Of a DNA stretch of 64,000 nucleotides, positions 35,615 through 45,200 are shown in pieces. Position 1 is the first letter of the stretch. Each line of letters begins with the position of its first letter. The DNA is from Nitrosopumilus adriaticus (lineage in GTDB: Archaea > Thermoproteota > Nitrososphaeria > Nitrososphaerales > Nitrosopumilaceae), in NCBI RefSeq assembly GCF_000956175.1, contig NZ_CP011070.1:248001-312000 (forward strand). Direction: 5' to 3'. The notes under the pieces are model-generated. The model searched no databases, was not told the origin of the DNA, and saw nothing but the letters and a program-made list of their open reading frames with translations. A program made the position numbers and the translations under genes.

Positions 35615-36202
35615 ATGGCCCCCAGAAAAGCATCAATCAATCGAAATACCAAGGAAACTAACGTTCAAGTATCTGTAAATATTGATGGATTTGGAAAAAC
35701 AAACATCAAAACTGGTATTAATTTTCTTGATCATCTAATTGTATCTTTTGGAAAACATGGTATGATGGATTTAAAAATTAATGCCAAATCCAACGATGGG
35801 ATTGAGCACCATCTAATTGAAGATACTGCAATTACACTGGGACAAGCAATTGACAAAGCATTAGGATCTCGAGTCGGAATAACTAGATTTAGCTATGCCT
35901 CAGTTCCCATGGATGAATCTCTATCTGAAGCATCTATTGATTTGATAAAGCGTCCCTTTTGGAAATCAACTCTATTAATCAAACGAAATAAAATTGAAGA
36001 TGTCTCAAAAGAAGATCTTGAACATTTTTTCCAATCATTACTGCAAAATCTGAATAGTTGTATTCATCTTACTGTAAAATATGGGGATAATGATCACCAC
36101 AAAGTTGAAGCTGCCATTAAATCACTTGCTGTTGCATTTAGAAATGCATCTACAAAAGACAAAAAACAAAAAGGAATTCCAAGTACTAAAGGTTCAATGT
36201 AA
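35615..36202 (+). CDS. hisB: Imidazoleglycerol-phosphate dehydratase
   Basis: 195-aa monofunctional dehydratase. F-L-D-H-L (about 36-40), E-H-H-L-I-E-D, and D-H-H-K-V-E-A-A are the His/Glu motifs binding two Mn2+ ions. There is no fused phosphatase domain, unlike the E. coli HisB, which fits a separate phosphatase upstream. The final base of its TAA is the first base of the hisH ATG. Confidence 0.95.
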   Translation: MAPRKASINRNTKETNVQVSVNIDGFGKTNIKTGINFLDHLIVSFGKHGMMDLKINAKSNDGIEHHLIEDTAITLGQAIDKALGSRVGITRFSYASVPMDESLSEASIDLIKRPFWKSTLLIKRNKIEDVSKEDLEHFFQSLLQNLNSCIHLTVKYGDNDHHKVEAAIKSLAVAFRNASTKDKKQKGIPSTKGSM

Positions 36203-36807
36203 TGGTCAGAGTAGCAATTTTTGATTATGGAGCTGGAAATATTTTCAGCCTAAAAAATTCTTTAGAAAAATCAGGAGCAACAGTAAATGTAATTACAAAT
36301 TTTGATGAACCTAACAATTATTCCGGTTTATTGCTTCCGGGTGTAGGAAACTTTGATCCTGCTATTAACAGTATTCGAAATTATTCTAAAACTGAATTCA
36401 AAGATTATGTGGGGGATATGCCTGTACTTGGAATTTGCCTTGGAATGGAAATGTTTTTTGAAAAGAGTGAAGAAGGAAAAGAAAAGGGATTGAATGTCAT
36501 TAATGGTGAAGTAATTGTATTACCTCCATCTCTAAAAGTTCCTCATATGGGTTGGAATGATCTTGAAATAAAAAGACCCGGAAAGATCCTTGAGGGTGTT
36601 GATGATGGTTCATGGGTTTACTTTGTACACTCTTACAGAGTAAAACCTAATTCTGATAGTGTAATCACTGCAGTCTCTGATTATGGAATTAAAGTTCCAG
36701 CAGTAGTTGAGCAAGACAATTTTATTGGAACTCAATTCCACCCTGAAAAATCAAGTTCTGTTGGAAAAATAATGATTGAGAATTTTCTTGATGTGTGTAA
36801 AAAATGA
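36202..36807 (+). CDS. hisH: Imidazole glycerol phosphate synthase, glutaminase subunit
   Basis: 201-aa class I glutamine amidotransferase that passes ammonia to HisF. D-Y-G-A-G-N at the N terminus, G-I-C-L-G-M-E (Cys nucleophile, about 80), and Q-F-H-P-E-K-S (His-Glu) form the triad. It overlaps hisA by 4 nt. HisF lies one gene further on. Confidence 0.95.
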   Translation: MVRVAIFDYGAGNIFSLKNSLEKSGATVNVITNFDEPNNYSGLLLPGVGNFDPAINSIRNYSKTEFKDYVGDMPVLGICLGMEMFFEKSEEGKEKGLNVINGEVIVLPPSLKVPHMGWNDLEIKRPGKILEGVDDGSWVYFVHSYRVKPNSDSVITAVSDYGIKVPAVVEQDNFIGTQFHPEKSSSVGKIMIENFLDVCKK

Positions 36808-37511
36808 AAATTATTCCTGCAATTGATTTAATGGATGGGCAAGTAGTTCGACTTTACAAGGGTGATCCAAAACAAAAAACTGTGTATAGTGATGACCCAA
36901 TAGAAATTGCAAAAAAATGGGAAGTCAATGGTGCTGATATGCTGCACATCGTTGATTTGGATGCAACTTTAGGGTTGGGATCGAACATTCCGATTATTAA
37001 GAAAATTCTAGAACATATTACAATACCTGTTGAAGTTGCTGGAGGTTTAAGAGATGAATCATTAATTTTAGATCTGATCAAAATATGTGATAGGGTCGTA
37101 ATTGGTACTTTGGCATTTAAAGACAAAAAATTACTCAAAAAATTACTTTTATCTTTAGGTCCTGAAAAAATTGTAATCTCGGTTGATCACAAAGATGGTG
37201 AAATAGTAATTCATGGATGGCAAGATAAGACTGAAATAAAATTAATTGATTCTATCAAAGAATTTCTTGATATGGGTTTTACAGAATTTTTATTGACAAA
37301 TATAACTCGTGATGGAACTATGGAGGGTCCAGACTTGGTATTTTTAGAACAGGCTTGTAATCTTGAAAAAACAAATATTATTGCAAGTGGTGGGATATCA
37401 AATGTTAATGATGTTAAAGATGTTAAAGAAAAAAACCCCTATGGTGTAATACTTGGAAAAGCTCTTTATGAAAATAAGATTACAATAGAAGGGGCAAAGA
37501 AAATAAAATGA
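36804..37511 (+). CDS. hisA: Phosphoribosylformimino-AICAR-phosphate isomerase
   Basis: 235-aa beta/alpha barrel with the start I-P-A-I-D-L-M-D-G (catalytic Asp8 equivalent), V-A-G-G-L-R and the second Asp in N-I-T-R-D-G-T-M. It opens the ProFAR ring. The paralogous HisF follows with an ATGA overlap, the usual archaeal and bacterial order. Confidence 0.94.
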   Translation: MKIIPAIDLMDGQVVRLYKGDPKQKTVYSDDPIEIAKKWEVNGADMLHIVDLDATLGLGSNIPIIKKILEHITIPVEVAGGLRDESLILDLIKICDRVVIGTLAFKDKKLLKKLLLSLGPEKIVISVDHKDGEIVIHGWQDKTEIKLIDSIKEFLDMGFTEFLLTNITRDGTMEGPDLVFLEQACNLEKTNIIASGGISNVNDVKDVKEKNPYGVILGKALYENKITIEGAKKIK

Positions 37512-38311
37512 CTCTAACAAAGAGGATCATTCCTTGTCTTGATATAAAAGATGGTAGAGTAGTAAAAGGACTCAATTTCGAATCAATAAAAGATGCCGGT
37601 GATCCTGTTGAATTGGCAGCAAAGTATAGTGATGAAGGTGCTGATGAATTAGTATTTTTAGATATTACTGCCTCAGATGAAAAAAGAGAAACAATCAAAG
37701 ATTTAGTTAGAAAAGTTGCATCAGTCATTGATATTCCATTTACTGTAGGGGGTGGTGTGAATTCCTTAGAGGACGCACGAAATATTTTACTTAATGGTGC
37801 TGACAAGGTGGGTGTTAATACGGGTGCAATAAAAAATCCTCAACTTGTAACTGAACTAATGGAATTATTTGGTCGTCAATGTGTAGTAGTTGCAATTGAT
37901 GCTAAAAAAAATTTTACTATTAAAGAAAATGTAACCATTTTTTCTGAAGATGATAGAAAATTTTGGTTTGAAGTTTTTATTTATGGTGGAAAAAAAGGCA
38001 CTGGAATTGATGCAATTCATTGGGCAAAAAAAGTAGATCATCTGGGTGCTGGTGAAATCCTCCTTACTAGTATTGACAAAGACGGCACAAAAGATGGTTA
38101 TGATATTTTACTTACAAAATCAATCGTGGATTCTGTATCAATACCTGTAATTGCTTCTGGTGGTTGTGGAAAACCAGATGATGTGGTTGATGTATTTAAA
38201 AAAACAAATGTAGATGCTGCTTTGGCAGCTTCTATTTTTCACTATGAAACTCATGGGGTAGAGGGTGTGAAAGTATTTCTAAAAGAAAAAGACATTCCTG
38301 TAAGGTTATAA
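37508..38311 (+). CDS. hisF: Imidazole glycerol phosphate synthase, cyclase subunit
   Basis: 267-aa barrel that uses ammonia from HisH to form IGP and [20 protein letters not shown] holds the first catalytic Asp; T-S-I-D-K-D-G-T the second; I-A-S-G-G-C-G-K the phosphate loop. Followed by hisI after 22 nt. Confidence 0.95.
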   Translation: MTLTKRIIPCLDIKDGRVVKGLNFESIKDAGDPVELAAKYSDEGADELVFLDITASDEKRETIKDLVRKVASVIDIPFTVGGGVNSLEDARNILLNGADKVGVNTGAIKNPQLVTELMELFGRQCVVVAIDAKKNFTIKENVTIFSEDDRKFWFEVFIYGGKKGTGIDAIHWAKKVDHLGAGEILLTSIDKDGTKDGYDILLTKSIVDSVSIPVIASGGCGKPDDVVDVFKKTNVDAALAASIFHYETHGVEGVKVFLKEKDIPVRL

Positions 38312-38333
38312 AACCAATTTTTGTTTAACAAAT

Positions 38334-38663
38334 ATGCAGAAATCAATTGATGATATAGATTTTGAAAAAAGTGGAGGTCTTGTTCCAGTAATTGTTCAGG
38401 ATGCAAACACAAAAGATGTTTTGACTCTAGCTTATACAAACAAGGAATCTCTGACATTAGCAAAAAAAACTGGTAACTCTTGGTTTTGGAGTCGTTCAAG
38501 GAATAAATTATGGATGAAAGGAGAAGAATCAGGAAATACACAAAAGATTAAGGAAATTTTAGTTGATTGTGATTATGATGCAATAATTTATCTTGTAGAA
38601 CCATCAGGCCCTGCATGTCATTTGGGTGAAAAAATCTGTTTTCATAATTCTTTAGAAAAATAA
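38334..38663 (+). CDS. hisI: Phosphoribosyl-AMP cyclohydrolase
   Basis: 109-aa zinc enzyme acting on PR-AMP. F-W-S-R-S-R, D-C-D-Y-D-A and the final G-P-A-C-H-L-G with C-F are the metal and substrate motifs. It is the stand-alone HisI; no HisE (phosphoribosyl-ATP pyrophosphatase) domain is fused to it or found in the operon. Last gene of the histidine operon, two bases before the convergent gene's stop. Confidence 0.94.
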   Translation: MQKSIDDIDFEKSGGLVPVIVQDANTKDVLTLAYTNKESLTLAKKTGNSWFWSRSRNKLWMKGEESGNTQKIKEILVDCDYDAIIYLVEPSGPACHLGEKICFHNSLEK

Positions 38664-38664
38664 A

Positions 38665-39243
38665 TTAACATACAGGCTTATAGCTATCTTCATCGCCTGG
38701 AAGAATATCTTCAGTAATTCTAAATTCCAAATTTGGATAATCTGTTCCTCTAAACACCACTCTCCAATCACCAATGAAGTCATCAACTGTACAATATCCA
38801 TTAATTTTTGAAAGTTGTGGTTGCAAATAATAATTGAATGCAGGCTTATTTGCACCATCAAAAGGAATAGTCCAATAAACAGAATAATGAGTACTATTCA
38901 AAGGCCTGAGAAATACAACTTGTCCTTTTTCCTCAATTCCTAATCCTCCGATCGTAAGAAAAATTTTCTCTCCTAGAACATATTCACTACGATCAATTTG
39001 AAATGGACCTGAAGTAATCCATTCTCTATCTTTTGGTGTATATTCATTTTCCAAATTTATTTTTTCAATTTCATCAAATTTTTCTTGGATCTCTGGTGTG
39101 ACCTCTTCTGTTGGTCTTAATTCTTTATCTAAAACATCTTCAACTTCCATTGTATTGGATTCTTGATTAATGATAATACTAATTCCTATTATTATCAGGA
39201 TTATTCCTACAGTTATTGGAATTATGATTTTGTTAAAACTCAT
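38665..39243 (-). CDS. Membrane-anchored extracytoplasmic protein, 192 aa
   Basis: Residues 6-26 form an N-terminal membrane anchor; a Glu-rich linker (30-70) leads to a beta-rich domain of about 110 residues with two Cys (about residue 152 and the C-terminal residue 192) that could pair. The segment F-L-R-P-L-N-S-T-H-Y looks like an exposed loop. No named family recognised. It converges on hisI with a one-base gap. Confidence 0.7.
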   Translation of the reverse strand: MSFNKIIIPITVGIILIIIGISIIINQESNTMEVEDVLDKELRPTEEVTPEIQEKFDEIEKINLENEYTPKDREWITSGPFQIDRSEYVLGEKIFLTIGGLGIEEKGQVVFLRPLNSTHYSVYWTIPFDGANKPAFNYYLQPQLSKINGYCTVDDFIGDWRVVFRGTDYPNLEFRITEDILPGDEDSYKPVC

Positions 39244-39429
39244 AAAAATAATCTTCTAAAAATCACTAAAAACCTTACTCATACTAGAAACTTTATCCAT
39301 TTTTTTCTTGGTTTTTCATCAAATTTTTCTTTTTTCTAATTATTTTTTTATATTTGGAATTATTTACCATTATATTTTTTAGTAGGTAAAATTAAGTATC
39401 ACTTAACTTGATATTAGGATTTTTTATTT

Positions 39430-40668
39430 ATGTTTATAGAGGAAAAATTGATCTTGACTAGGACATCGTTACAATGTAGAGAATGTAAAAAGGAATATGA
39501 TAACGCTTTCAAGTATATTTGTGATGAGTGTTTTGGGCCCCTTGATGTAAAATATGATTTTCCCCAGATTACAAAGAATACATTTACAAATCGTGAACAC
39601 ACCTACTGGAGATATTTTGAATTATTACCAATAGAGAACAGATCTAATATCGTAAGTATTGGTACTGGAATGACTCCTCTAATCAAGGCTAATAACCTCG
39701 GAAAAAAATTGGGACTAAACAATCTTTACATCAAAAATGATTCTGTTAATCCAACATTTTCATTCAAAGATCGACCTGCAGGCGTTGCAGTATCAAAAGC
39801 AAAGGAATTTGGATTGTCTGCAGTTGGATGTGCATCAACTGGTAATTTAGCATCAGCTACTGCAGCACATGCAGCAAAAGCTGGATTACCTTGTCATGTA
39901 TTTGCACCCAGTACAATTGAGATGGCAAAAATTACACAGGCATTATCTTATGGTGCAAACTATATTTCAGTTGATGGAACATATGATGATGCAAATAGAA
40001 TTGCTGCCCAAATTGGTGACAGTAAAGGAATTGGAATCGTAAACATTAACATGCGTTCTCACTATGTAGAAGGCTCTAAAACATTTTCATTTGAAGTTGC
40101 CGAGCAACTTGATTGGCAAGTACCTGATCAATTGATAATTCCGGTAGGGAGTGGTGCAATGCTTAATGCAATTTGCAAAGGCTTTGAGGAATTAGAAACT
40201 GTTTCATTACTTGATGGTGTTTCTAACATGCATATGATTGCAGCACAACCTCATGGATGTGCCCCGATAGTTGATGCATTTAAGAAAAATTCCAAAGAAG
40301 TAATCCCAGTTGAAAATCCTGATACTGTTGCAAAAAGTTTAGCCATTGGTGATCCTGGTGATGGTCGATATGTTCTAAAACGATTAGCTCAATACAATGG
40401 ATGTGCTGAAGAATGCAACAACAAGGAAATTCTTGATGCGATTTTACTTCTTGCACAAACTGAAGGGATATTTACTGAACCTGCAGGAGGAGTCTCAATA
40501 TCGGTTCTTCAAAAAATGGTAGAGCAAGGAAAGATTGATGTAAATGACAAAGTTGTATGCTATGTAACTGGTAATGGTCTTAAAGCAACTGAATCAATCA
40601 TGGAAATTTTGAAAAAACCTGATGTAATGAAAGCAGACATATCTGAAATATCGGCGGTAGTAAACTAG
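39430..40668 (+). CDS. thrC: Threonine synthase with N-terminal zinc ribbon
   Basis: 412-aa fold-type II PLP enzyme that should turn O-phosphohomoserine into threonine. A zinc ribbon (C-R-E-C with C-D-E-C, residues about 16-35) precedes the catalytic core; the PLP lysine is in F-S-F-K-D-R-P (about 113), and S-T-G-N-L-A-S-A-T holds the cofactor. V-G-S-G-A-M contacts the phosphate. The stop codon shares one base with the next start, so it is translationally coupled to a ubiquitin-like/E1 fusion. Related enzymes synthesise cysteine or cystathionine, so an alternative sulfur role is conceivable. Confidence 0.88.
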   Translation: MFIEEKLILTRTSLQCRECKKEYDNAFKYICDECFGPLDVKYDFPQITKNTFTNREHTYWRYFELLPIENRSNIVSIGTGMTPLIKANNLGKKLGLNNLYIKNDSVNPTFSFKDRPAGVAVSKAKEFGLSAVGCASTGNLASATAAHAAKAGLPCHVFAPSTIEMAKITQALSYGANYISVDGTYDDANRIAAQIGDSKGIGIVNINMRSHYVEGSKTFSFEVAEQLDWQVPDQLIIPVGSGAMLNAICKGFEELETVSLLDGVSNMHMIAAQPHGCAPIVDAFKKNSKEVIPVENPDTVAKSLAIGDPGDGRYVLKRLAQYNGCAEECNNKEILDAILLLAQTEGIFTEPAGGVSISVLQKMVEQGKIDVNDKVVCYVTGNGLKATESIMEILKKPDVMKADISEISAVVN

Positions 40669-41999
40669 TGGCAAATATAATATTTACAATACCTTCTGTA
40701 TTGAATCAAAGTGGAGGAGAAAAAAAGACTGAAATTTCAGCTTCTTCTCTTACAGATGCATTTGCAAAAATTTCTGAGTTGATGGGTGATGATTTTAAGA
40801 GACGTGTATTAGAAGGCGATGGCACGCCACGTTCATTGATTAATATCTATATCAACGGAAAGAATGCAAAATTCTCAGATGGAATGCAAACTGTTCTTAA
40901 AGATGGGGATGAAGTTTATATTTTACCTGCAGTTGCTGGCGGTTCTGAAGATCTATCTTCAAAAGAACTTGATAGATTTTCACGTCAAGTAATGCTTGAA
41001 GAGATTGGATATAATGGGCAATTAAAACTAAAAAATGCAAAAGTTTGTGTTGTTGGAGTTGGTGGTCTAGGAAATCCAATCACAACAAAGCTTGTAGCTA
41101 TGGGTGTTGGAACTCTAAGAATTATTGACAGAGACGTAATAGAATTATCTAACTTACATAGACAAACAATGTTTGATGAAGATGATGTAGGTCAGGTGAA
41201 AGTTGAAGTAGCTGCAAAAAAATTATTGAAACTAAATCCTGAATGTAAAATAGAAGCACTTGCAGTTTCTGTTAATGATTATACTGCACTAGAAGTAGTT
41301 GAAGGATGTGATGTTGTAATTGATGCGCTTGATAGTGTTAATGCACGATATGCATTAAACAAAGCTTGTGTAAAATTTGGAATTCCATTTGTTACTGGAG
41401 CTGCAGTTGGAGTTTCAGGACAAGCATTTACAGTTTTACCAAAAGAATCTGCATGTTACTATTGCATGTTCCCTGATCTAAATGAAGATACAATGCCAAC
41501 ATGTAGTATTGAAGGTGTACATCCATCAATACTTTCTATCGTTGGTGGTATTGAAGTTGCAGAAACTGTAAAAATAATTATTGGAAAAAAACCAAGTTTG
41601 TCAGAAAAAATACTCCATATTGATTTGGAAAATCTTGATTTTAACTCTGTTAAAACATTCAGGGCTGAGGAGTGTCCTATTTGTGGAACAGGAACTCTCG
41701 AAGTTATTCCAAAGGAAGAATTAATTCTAGAAGAATTATGTGGGAGAAACAGAGGAAAAAGAACTTACTCCATAACTCCTACTGAAACATTTGATCTTGA
41801 TGTAAACAGTGTAACTAACATGGCAAAAGAAAAAGGATTCATCGTAGAAAATCAGGGCGGACTTGGATTGTCCTTGAGGACCAATGAATTATCAGTAAGT
41901 TTTATGAAGAAAGGTTCTGCTGTTGTAGTTGGACCAAAAGATGAATCTGATGCTATTGCATTATACAAAAGTCTTTTAGGTAAAGAGATCAAAGCTTGA
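40668..41999 (+). CDS. Fusion of ubiquitin-like sulfur carrier (MoaD/ThiS) and E1-like MoeB/ThiF enzyme
   Basis: Residues 1-92 are a beta-grasp domain ending in A-V-A-G-G, the diglycine that is normally the C terminus of MoaD, ThiS or SAMP proteins. Here it runs straight into an E1-like enzyme: G-V-G-G-L-G-N-P (about 130-137) ATP site, D-R-D-V-I-E-L-S-N-L-H-R-Q, zinc cysteines C-Y-Y-C and C-P-I-C, and catalytic Cys279 in P-T-C-S-I-E-G. The last 90 residues are an extra domain. No rhodanese domain is fused. Start is GTG, overlapping the thrC stop by one base. Confidence 0.88.
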   Translation: MANIIFTIPSVLNQSGGEKKTEISASSLTDAFAKISELMGDDFKRRVLEGDGTPRSLINIYINGKNAKFSDGMQTVLKDGDEVYILPAVAGGSEDLSSKELDRFSRQVMLEEIGYNGQLKLKNAKVCVVGVGGLGNPITTKLVAMGVGTLRIIDRDVIELSNLHRQTMFDEDDVGQVKVEVAAKKLLKLNPECKIEALAVSVNDYTALEVVEGCDVVIDALDSVNARYALNKACVKFGIPFVTGAAVGVSGQAFTVLPKESACYYCMFPDLNEDTMPTCSIEGVHPSILSIVGGIEVAETVKIIIGKKPSLSEKILHIDLENLDFNSVKTFRAEECPICGTGTLEVIPKEELILEELCGRNRGKRTYSITPTETFDLDVNSVTNMAKEKGFIVENQGGLGLSLRTNELSVSFMKKGSAVVVGPKDESDAIALYKSLLGKEIKA

Positions 42000-42160
42000 A
42001 AATAGCCTGTAATATTTACATAAATTTGTAAAAATACACACAAAATATACAGATCATTAATATAATTTAGTAATAATTAGAATTAAAATAGTAAAATATT
42101 ATAAAATTTATAAAATTATTAAAAATTAAATGAAATAATCTCAATATTTGCCAATATTGT

Positions 42161-42173
42161 GGACAAATTGTCC
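42161..42173. promoter_or_regulatory. Perfect palindrome upstream of the S-layer TATA box
   Basis: GGACAA-A-TTGTCC is a perfect inverted repeat (six-base arms around one A), ending 7 nt before the TATA box of the S-layer gene. That position overlaps or adjoins the factor-B recognition element, where archaeal activators and repressors often bind. An additional near-repeat of CAATATT lies just upstream. Confidence 0.55.
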
Positions 42174-42180
42174 ATTAGGC

Positions 42181-42188
42181 TTAAATAC
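42181..42188 (+). promoter_or_regulatory. TATA box of the S-layer gene
   Basis: TTAAATAC, centred about 31 nt upstream of the ATG at 42215. The 215-nt gap before the gene (42000-42214) is otherwise very AT-rich and contains no recognisable gene or stable hairpin beyond the palindrome at 42161. Confidence 0.55.
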
Positions 42189-42214
42189 AAACTTTAAAGA
42201 AAAATGCTAATAAC

Positions 42215-45200
42215 ATGAATAACGAAATAGGACGTAAAATAACTAGTCTTACATTAATGACAATTATGGTTGCCGGTGGACTGACATTTGCTATCCCAGG
42301 TGTAATGCCTGCAGCACATGCAGCCAACGCTAACCTATTTGTTTCCGCAGAAAACTCACAGTTTGATAACTACATGTCAGGACCTCAAGTAATTGAGGTC
42401 GTGGTCATTGACAATGATATTGATGACACAGATGAGGCAAAAGGTGAACCAGACGTTACAGTAAACGGCAAGATCCTGAGAATGGTTCAAGCCGTAGATG
42501 GTAACTGGTATGGTTACTTTGCAGACAGAACTCAGGCATCTATTGCAGACTTCACTGCACAAAATTTCAACGGTCAAGCCGGAGTCGGCTTAGACTTTGG
42601 TACACTTTGTGCAACTGGTGCAACCACCAATACTGCCGTCGGCGTAAATGTTGACGATACAGTTGGTATTGCTCTACCATTCAGTGGCGGCGCAGCTGCT
42701 ACTACTGGTGGACAAAATGGTACAGCAACAGGTACAGTCACAGTACTATGTTCAGGTTCAACAACCGGTTCAACTAACGGTACAATGAACGTTGTTAGAG
42801 AAGCCAAGGATCCAAATCTCACCTTAACTGGTGATACAAATGGACAAATTGGTCTTAACGCAACTTCTTCATCCGCTACTACAATCGGTAATGATCAATT
42901 TGATCATGTCTGGCCTTTCGTGCAATTATACTCTCTAAACCCAACTGGTAACGTTGTTATACAGTACAACAAAGGTGGTGGTGTTCAATCAACAACACTT
43001 ACTTTTGATACTGTAGATCAATTTGCCGGAGCAGCTACTGATAGTACCGTGTATACACGTAATGCACAAGTTCATGCAACTATTACAGACCTTTGGTTAA
43101 ACATTGACCCAACCGACGAAGACTCTTGGACATTTGGAACAGCAGCAGGTTTGCTAAGTACAAACTACCAAGTCTTTGACGAAAATGGTGCACGAGCTGG
43201 TGCTAGTGTTGGTGGTGGTATCATAGACATTTCCGGAAATCTCACAAACATGATGATTGAGGATAATGGTATATTGAGAATCAACACAAACACACAAAGT
43301 GCCACAACTCCGGTTTTAACCATCCAAGACAATGATGACTCTGACATTACATGTGCAACTGCTCAAACAGCAACCACATGTAGTGCAACAGGTCTCGCAG
43401 TCTCAGGTTTAGGAGCAGGAACTAATCCAGTCACAATAACAGAACAAGGACCAAACAGCGGTGTCTTTGGAACATATGATGAATCAGATATTTCAGTACT
43501 CAAAACAACCAGCGGTGCCCTCAGAGGTACTTCTGCAACAATTGATTACAATGAGACACCAGTTACCATACTTGTAGGATTTGACTTTGCAACAATTGAC
43601 ATTCAACCAGTAGATGATGAATGGAACTCTGGTGAAGAGATTCCAGTCGTATTGGTTGATGGCGATGCAAACAAAAACAGTAGAGTAGACGAAGATTTAG
43701 ATCTAAATAGTGCAGATGTTTCTTTAATTCCATCTCTAAGAACTGGTGACCCATTCACATTAGGTGAAGGTGATTCATCACTTAGAGTATTCGTAACAAA
43801 CGCGACTGTAAATCATCAAAAACCAACAGCAGGTCAAACCACTTCATTTGGTTTTAACACTGCAGCAGGTTTCAACATGACTGGTGTTTTGACAGTTGAG
43901 AGTTTCTCCCAAAGAGGACTTTTGAATGTCACATCAACTGGATCATTAAATGCTCCAGCAGCCGTTAAAGGAATTTTCATCGACTTAGAGACAACACAAG
44001 AAGAACTAGCAAAAACAATTAGAGATAATAGGTTGTCAACCTTCACAGGTTTCAACTTCCTCAATTATGATGTTAGATCTTTAGGTGCTACATCTGGATC
44101 AGTCGGAATCTATCTCTTAAATGACACAATGCCAATTCTAAATAACAATGGCTTCTATAACGCTAATACAACAAACAATGCAATTGCATTGGTATCTGGC
44201 GGTACAAGTCAAGCCTTTGTTAATATGACTGGTGTTAATGTCCAAGCTGCTTTGTTTGGTGATACTACAGCTGATGCATCTACTAATCTAGGTTTAGCTA
44301 TTGTGCTTAATAACACAGGAGTTACACTTGATCCAGTAGAGCCAATTGTAGTAGACTTCTTCTCCTTTGGATTCACAAATGATGGTTTGTTAGCTGGCAC
44401 AAGAATCGCCAACCAAATTATCAGAATGGAACTAGAGGAAACAGGTGATAATACAAGTACCTTCCAAGGTTCACTTGAATATATCATGGTTAACCAAGTT
44501 AACATCAACAATGTTGATACATACAACGGTCTATCTACAATTGCCGATGATCCAACTTTCATCGTCATTGAAGATTTGACAGATGAGGATGCTCCAAGAG
44601 TCAACTATCTTGACTTAGGTGCAGACGGTGTTTCAACACAAGTTGCTGATCAAGAAGAAGCCCCAAGTCATTCTGGTGTCGTATCATTCGACTCCAATTC
44701 ATACAAGACTGCTGACACAGTTACAATTACACTTGAAGACTTAGATCTTAACACAGACTCTGATCTTATTGATATCTATACCGTAGTTAATCCATCAGGT
44801 GCTGGTGGTGAACCAAACGAAGATGTTGTCGGAACTGGTACTTTCAGTACTACCGCACAATCTAATGGTACATCCATCACACTATCAAATGGTGAAGAAC
44901 TCGGTAGATTACTAGATGTTACATTCGATGATCAAAGATGGACAACACCACAATTCGGTGCATGTGGCGCAACCTTAACCGGTGCTGCAGCAACCGACTC
45001 TGGACTTGGCGCAACTGGATTTACTCTAGTTGAAACCTCCAAAAACAGTGGTAAATTTGTAGGTGATTTCCAAATTCCAAATGCATGGTGTAGATCAGGT
45101 GCAACAACATCTGAAACTGTCACCGGTCTCGACATTGAAGTCAACTATGTTGACTTTAGAGACGCATCTGGTGAAGTCATCGAAGTTGGCGACTCCGCAG

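Noticed and set aside
39362-39389. TTTACC/GGTAAA inverted pair upstream of thrC
   Set aside because: The arms are short, the spacer long and the region so AT-rich that chance is a fair explanation.
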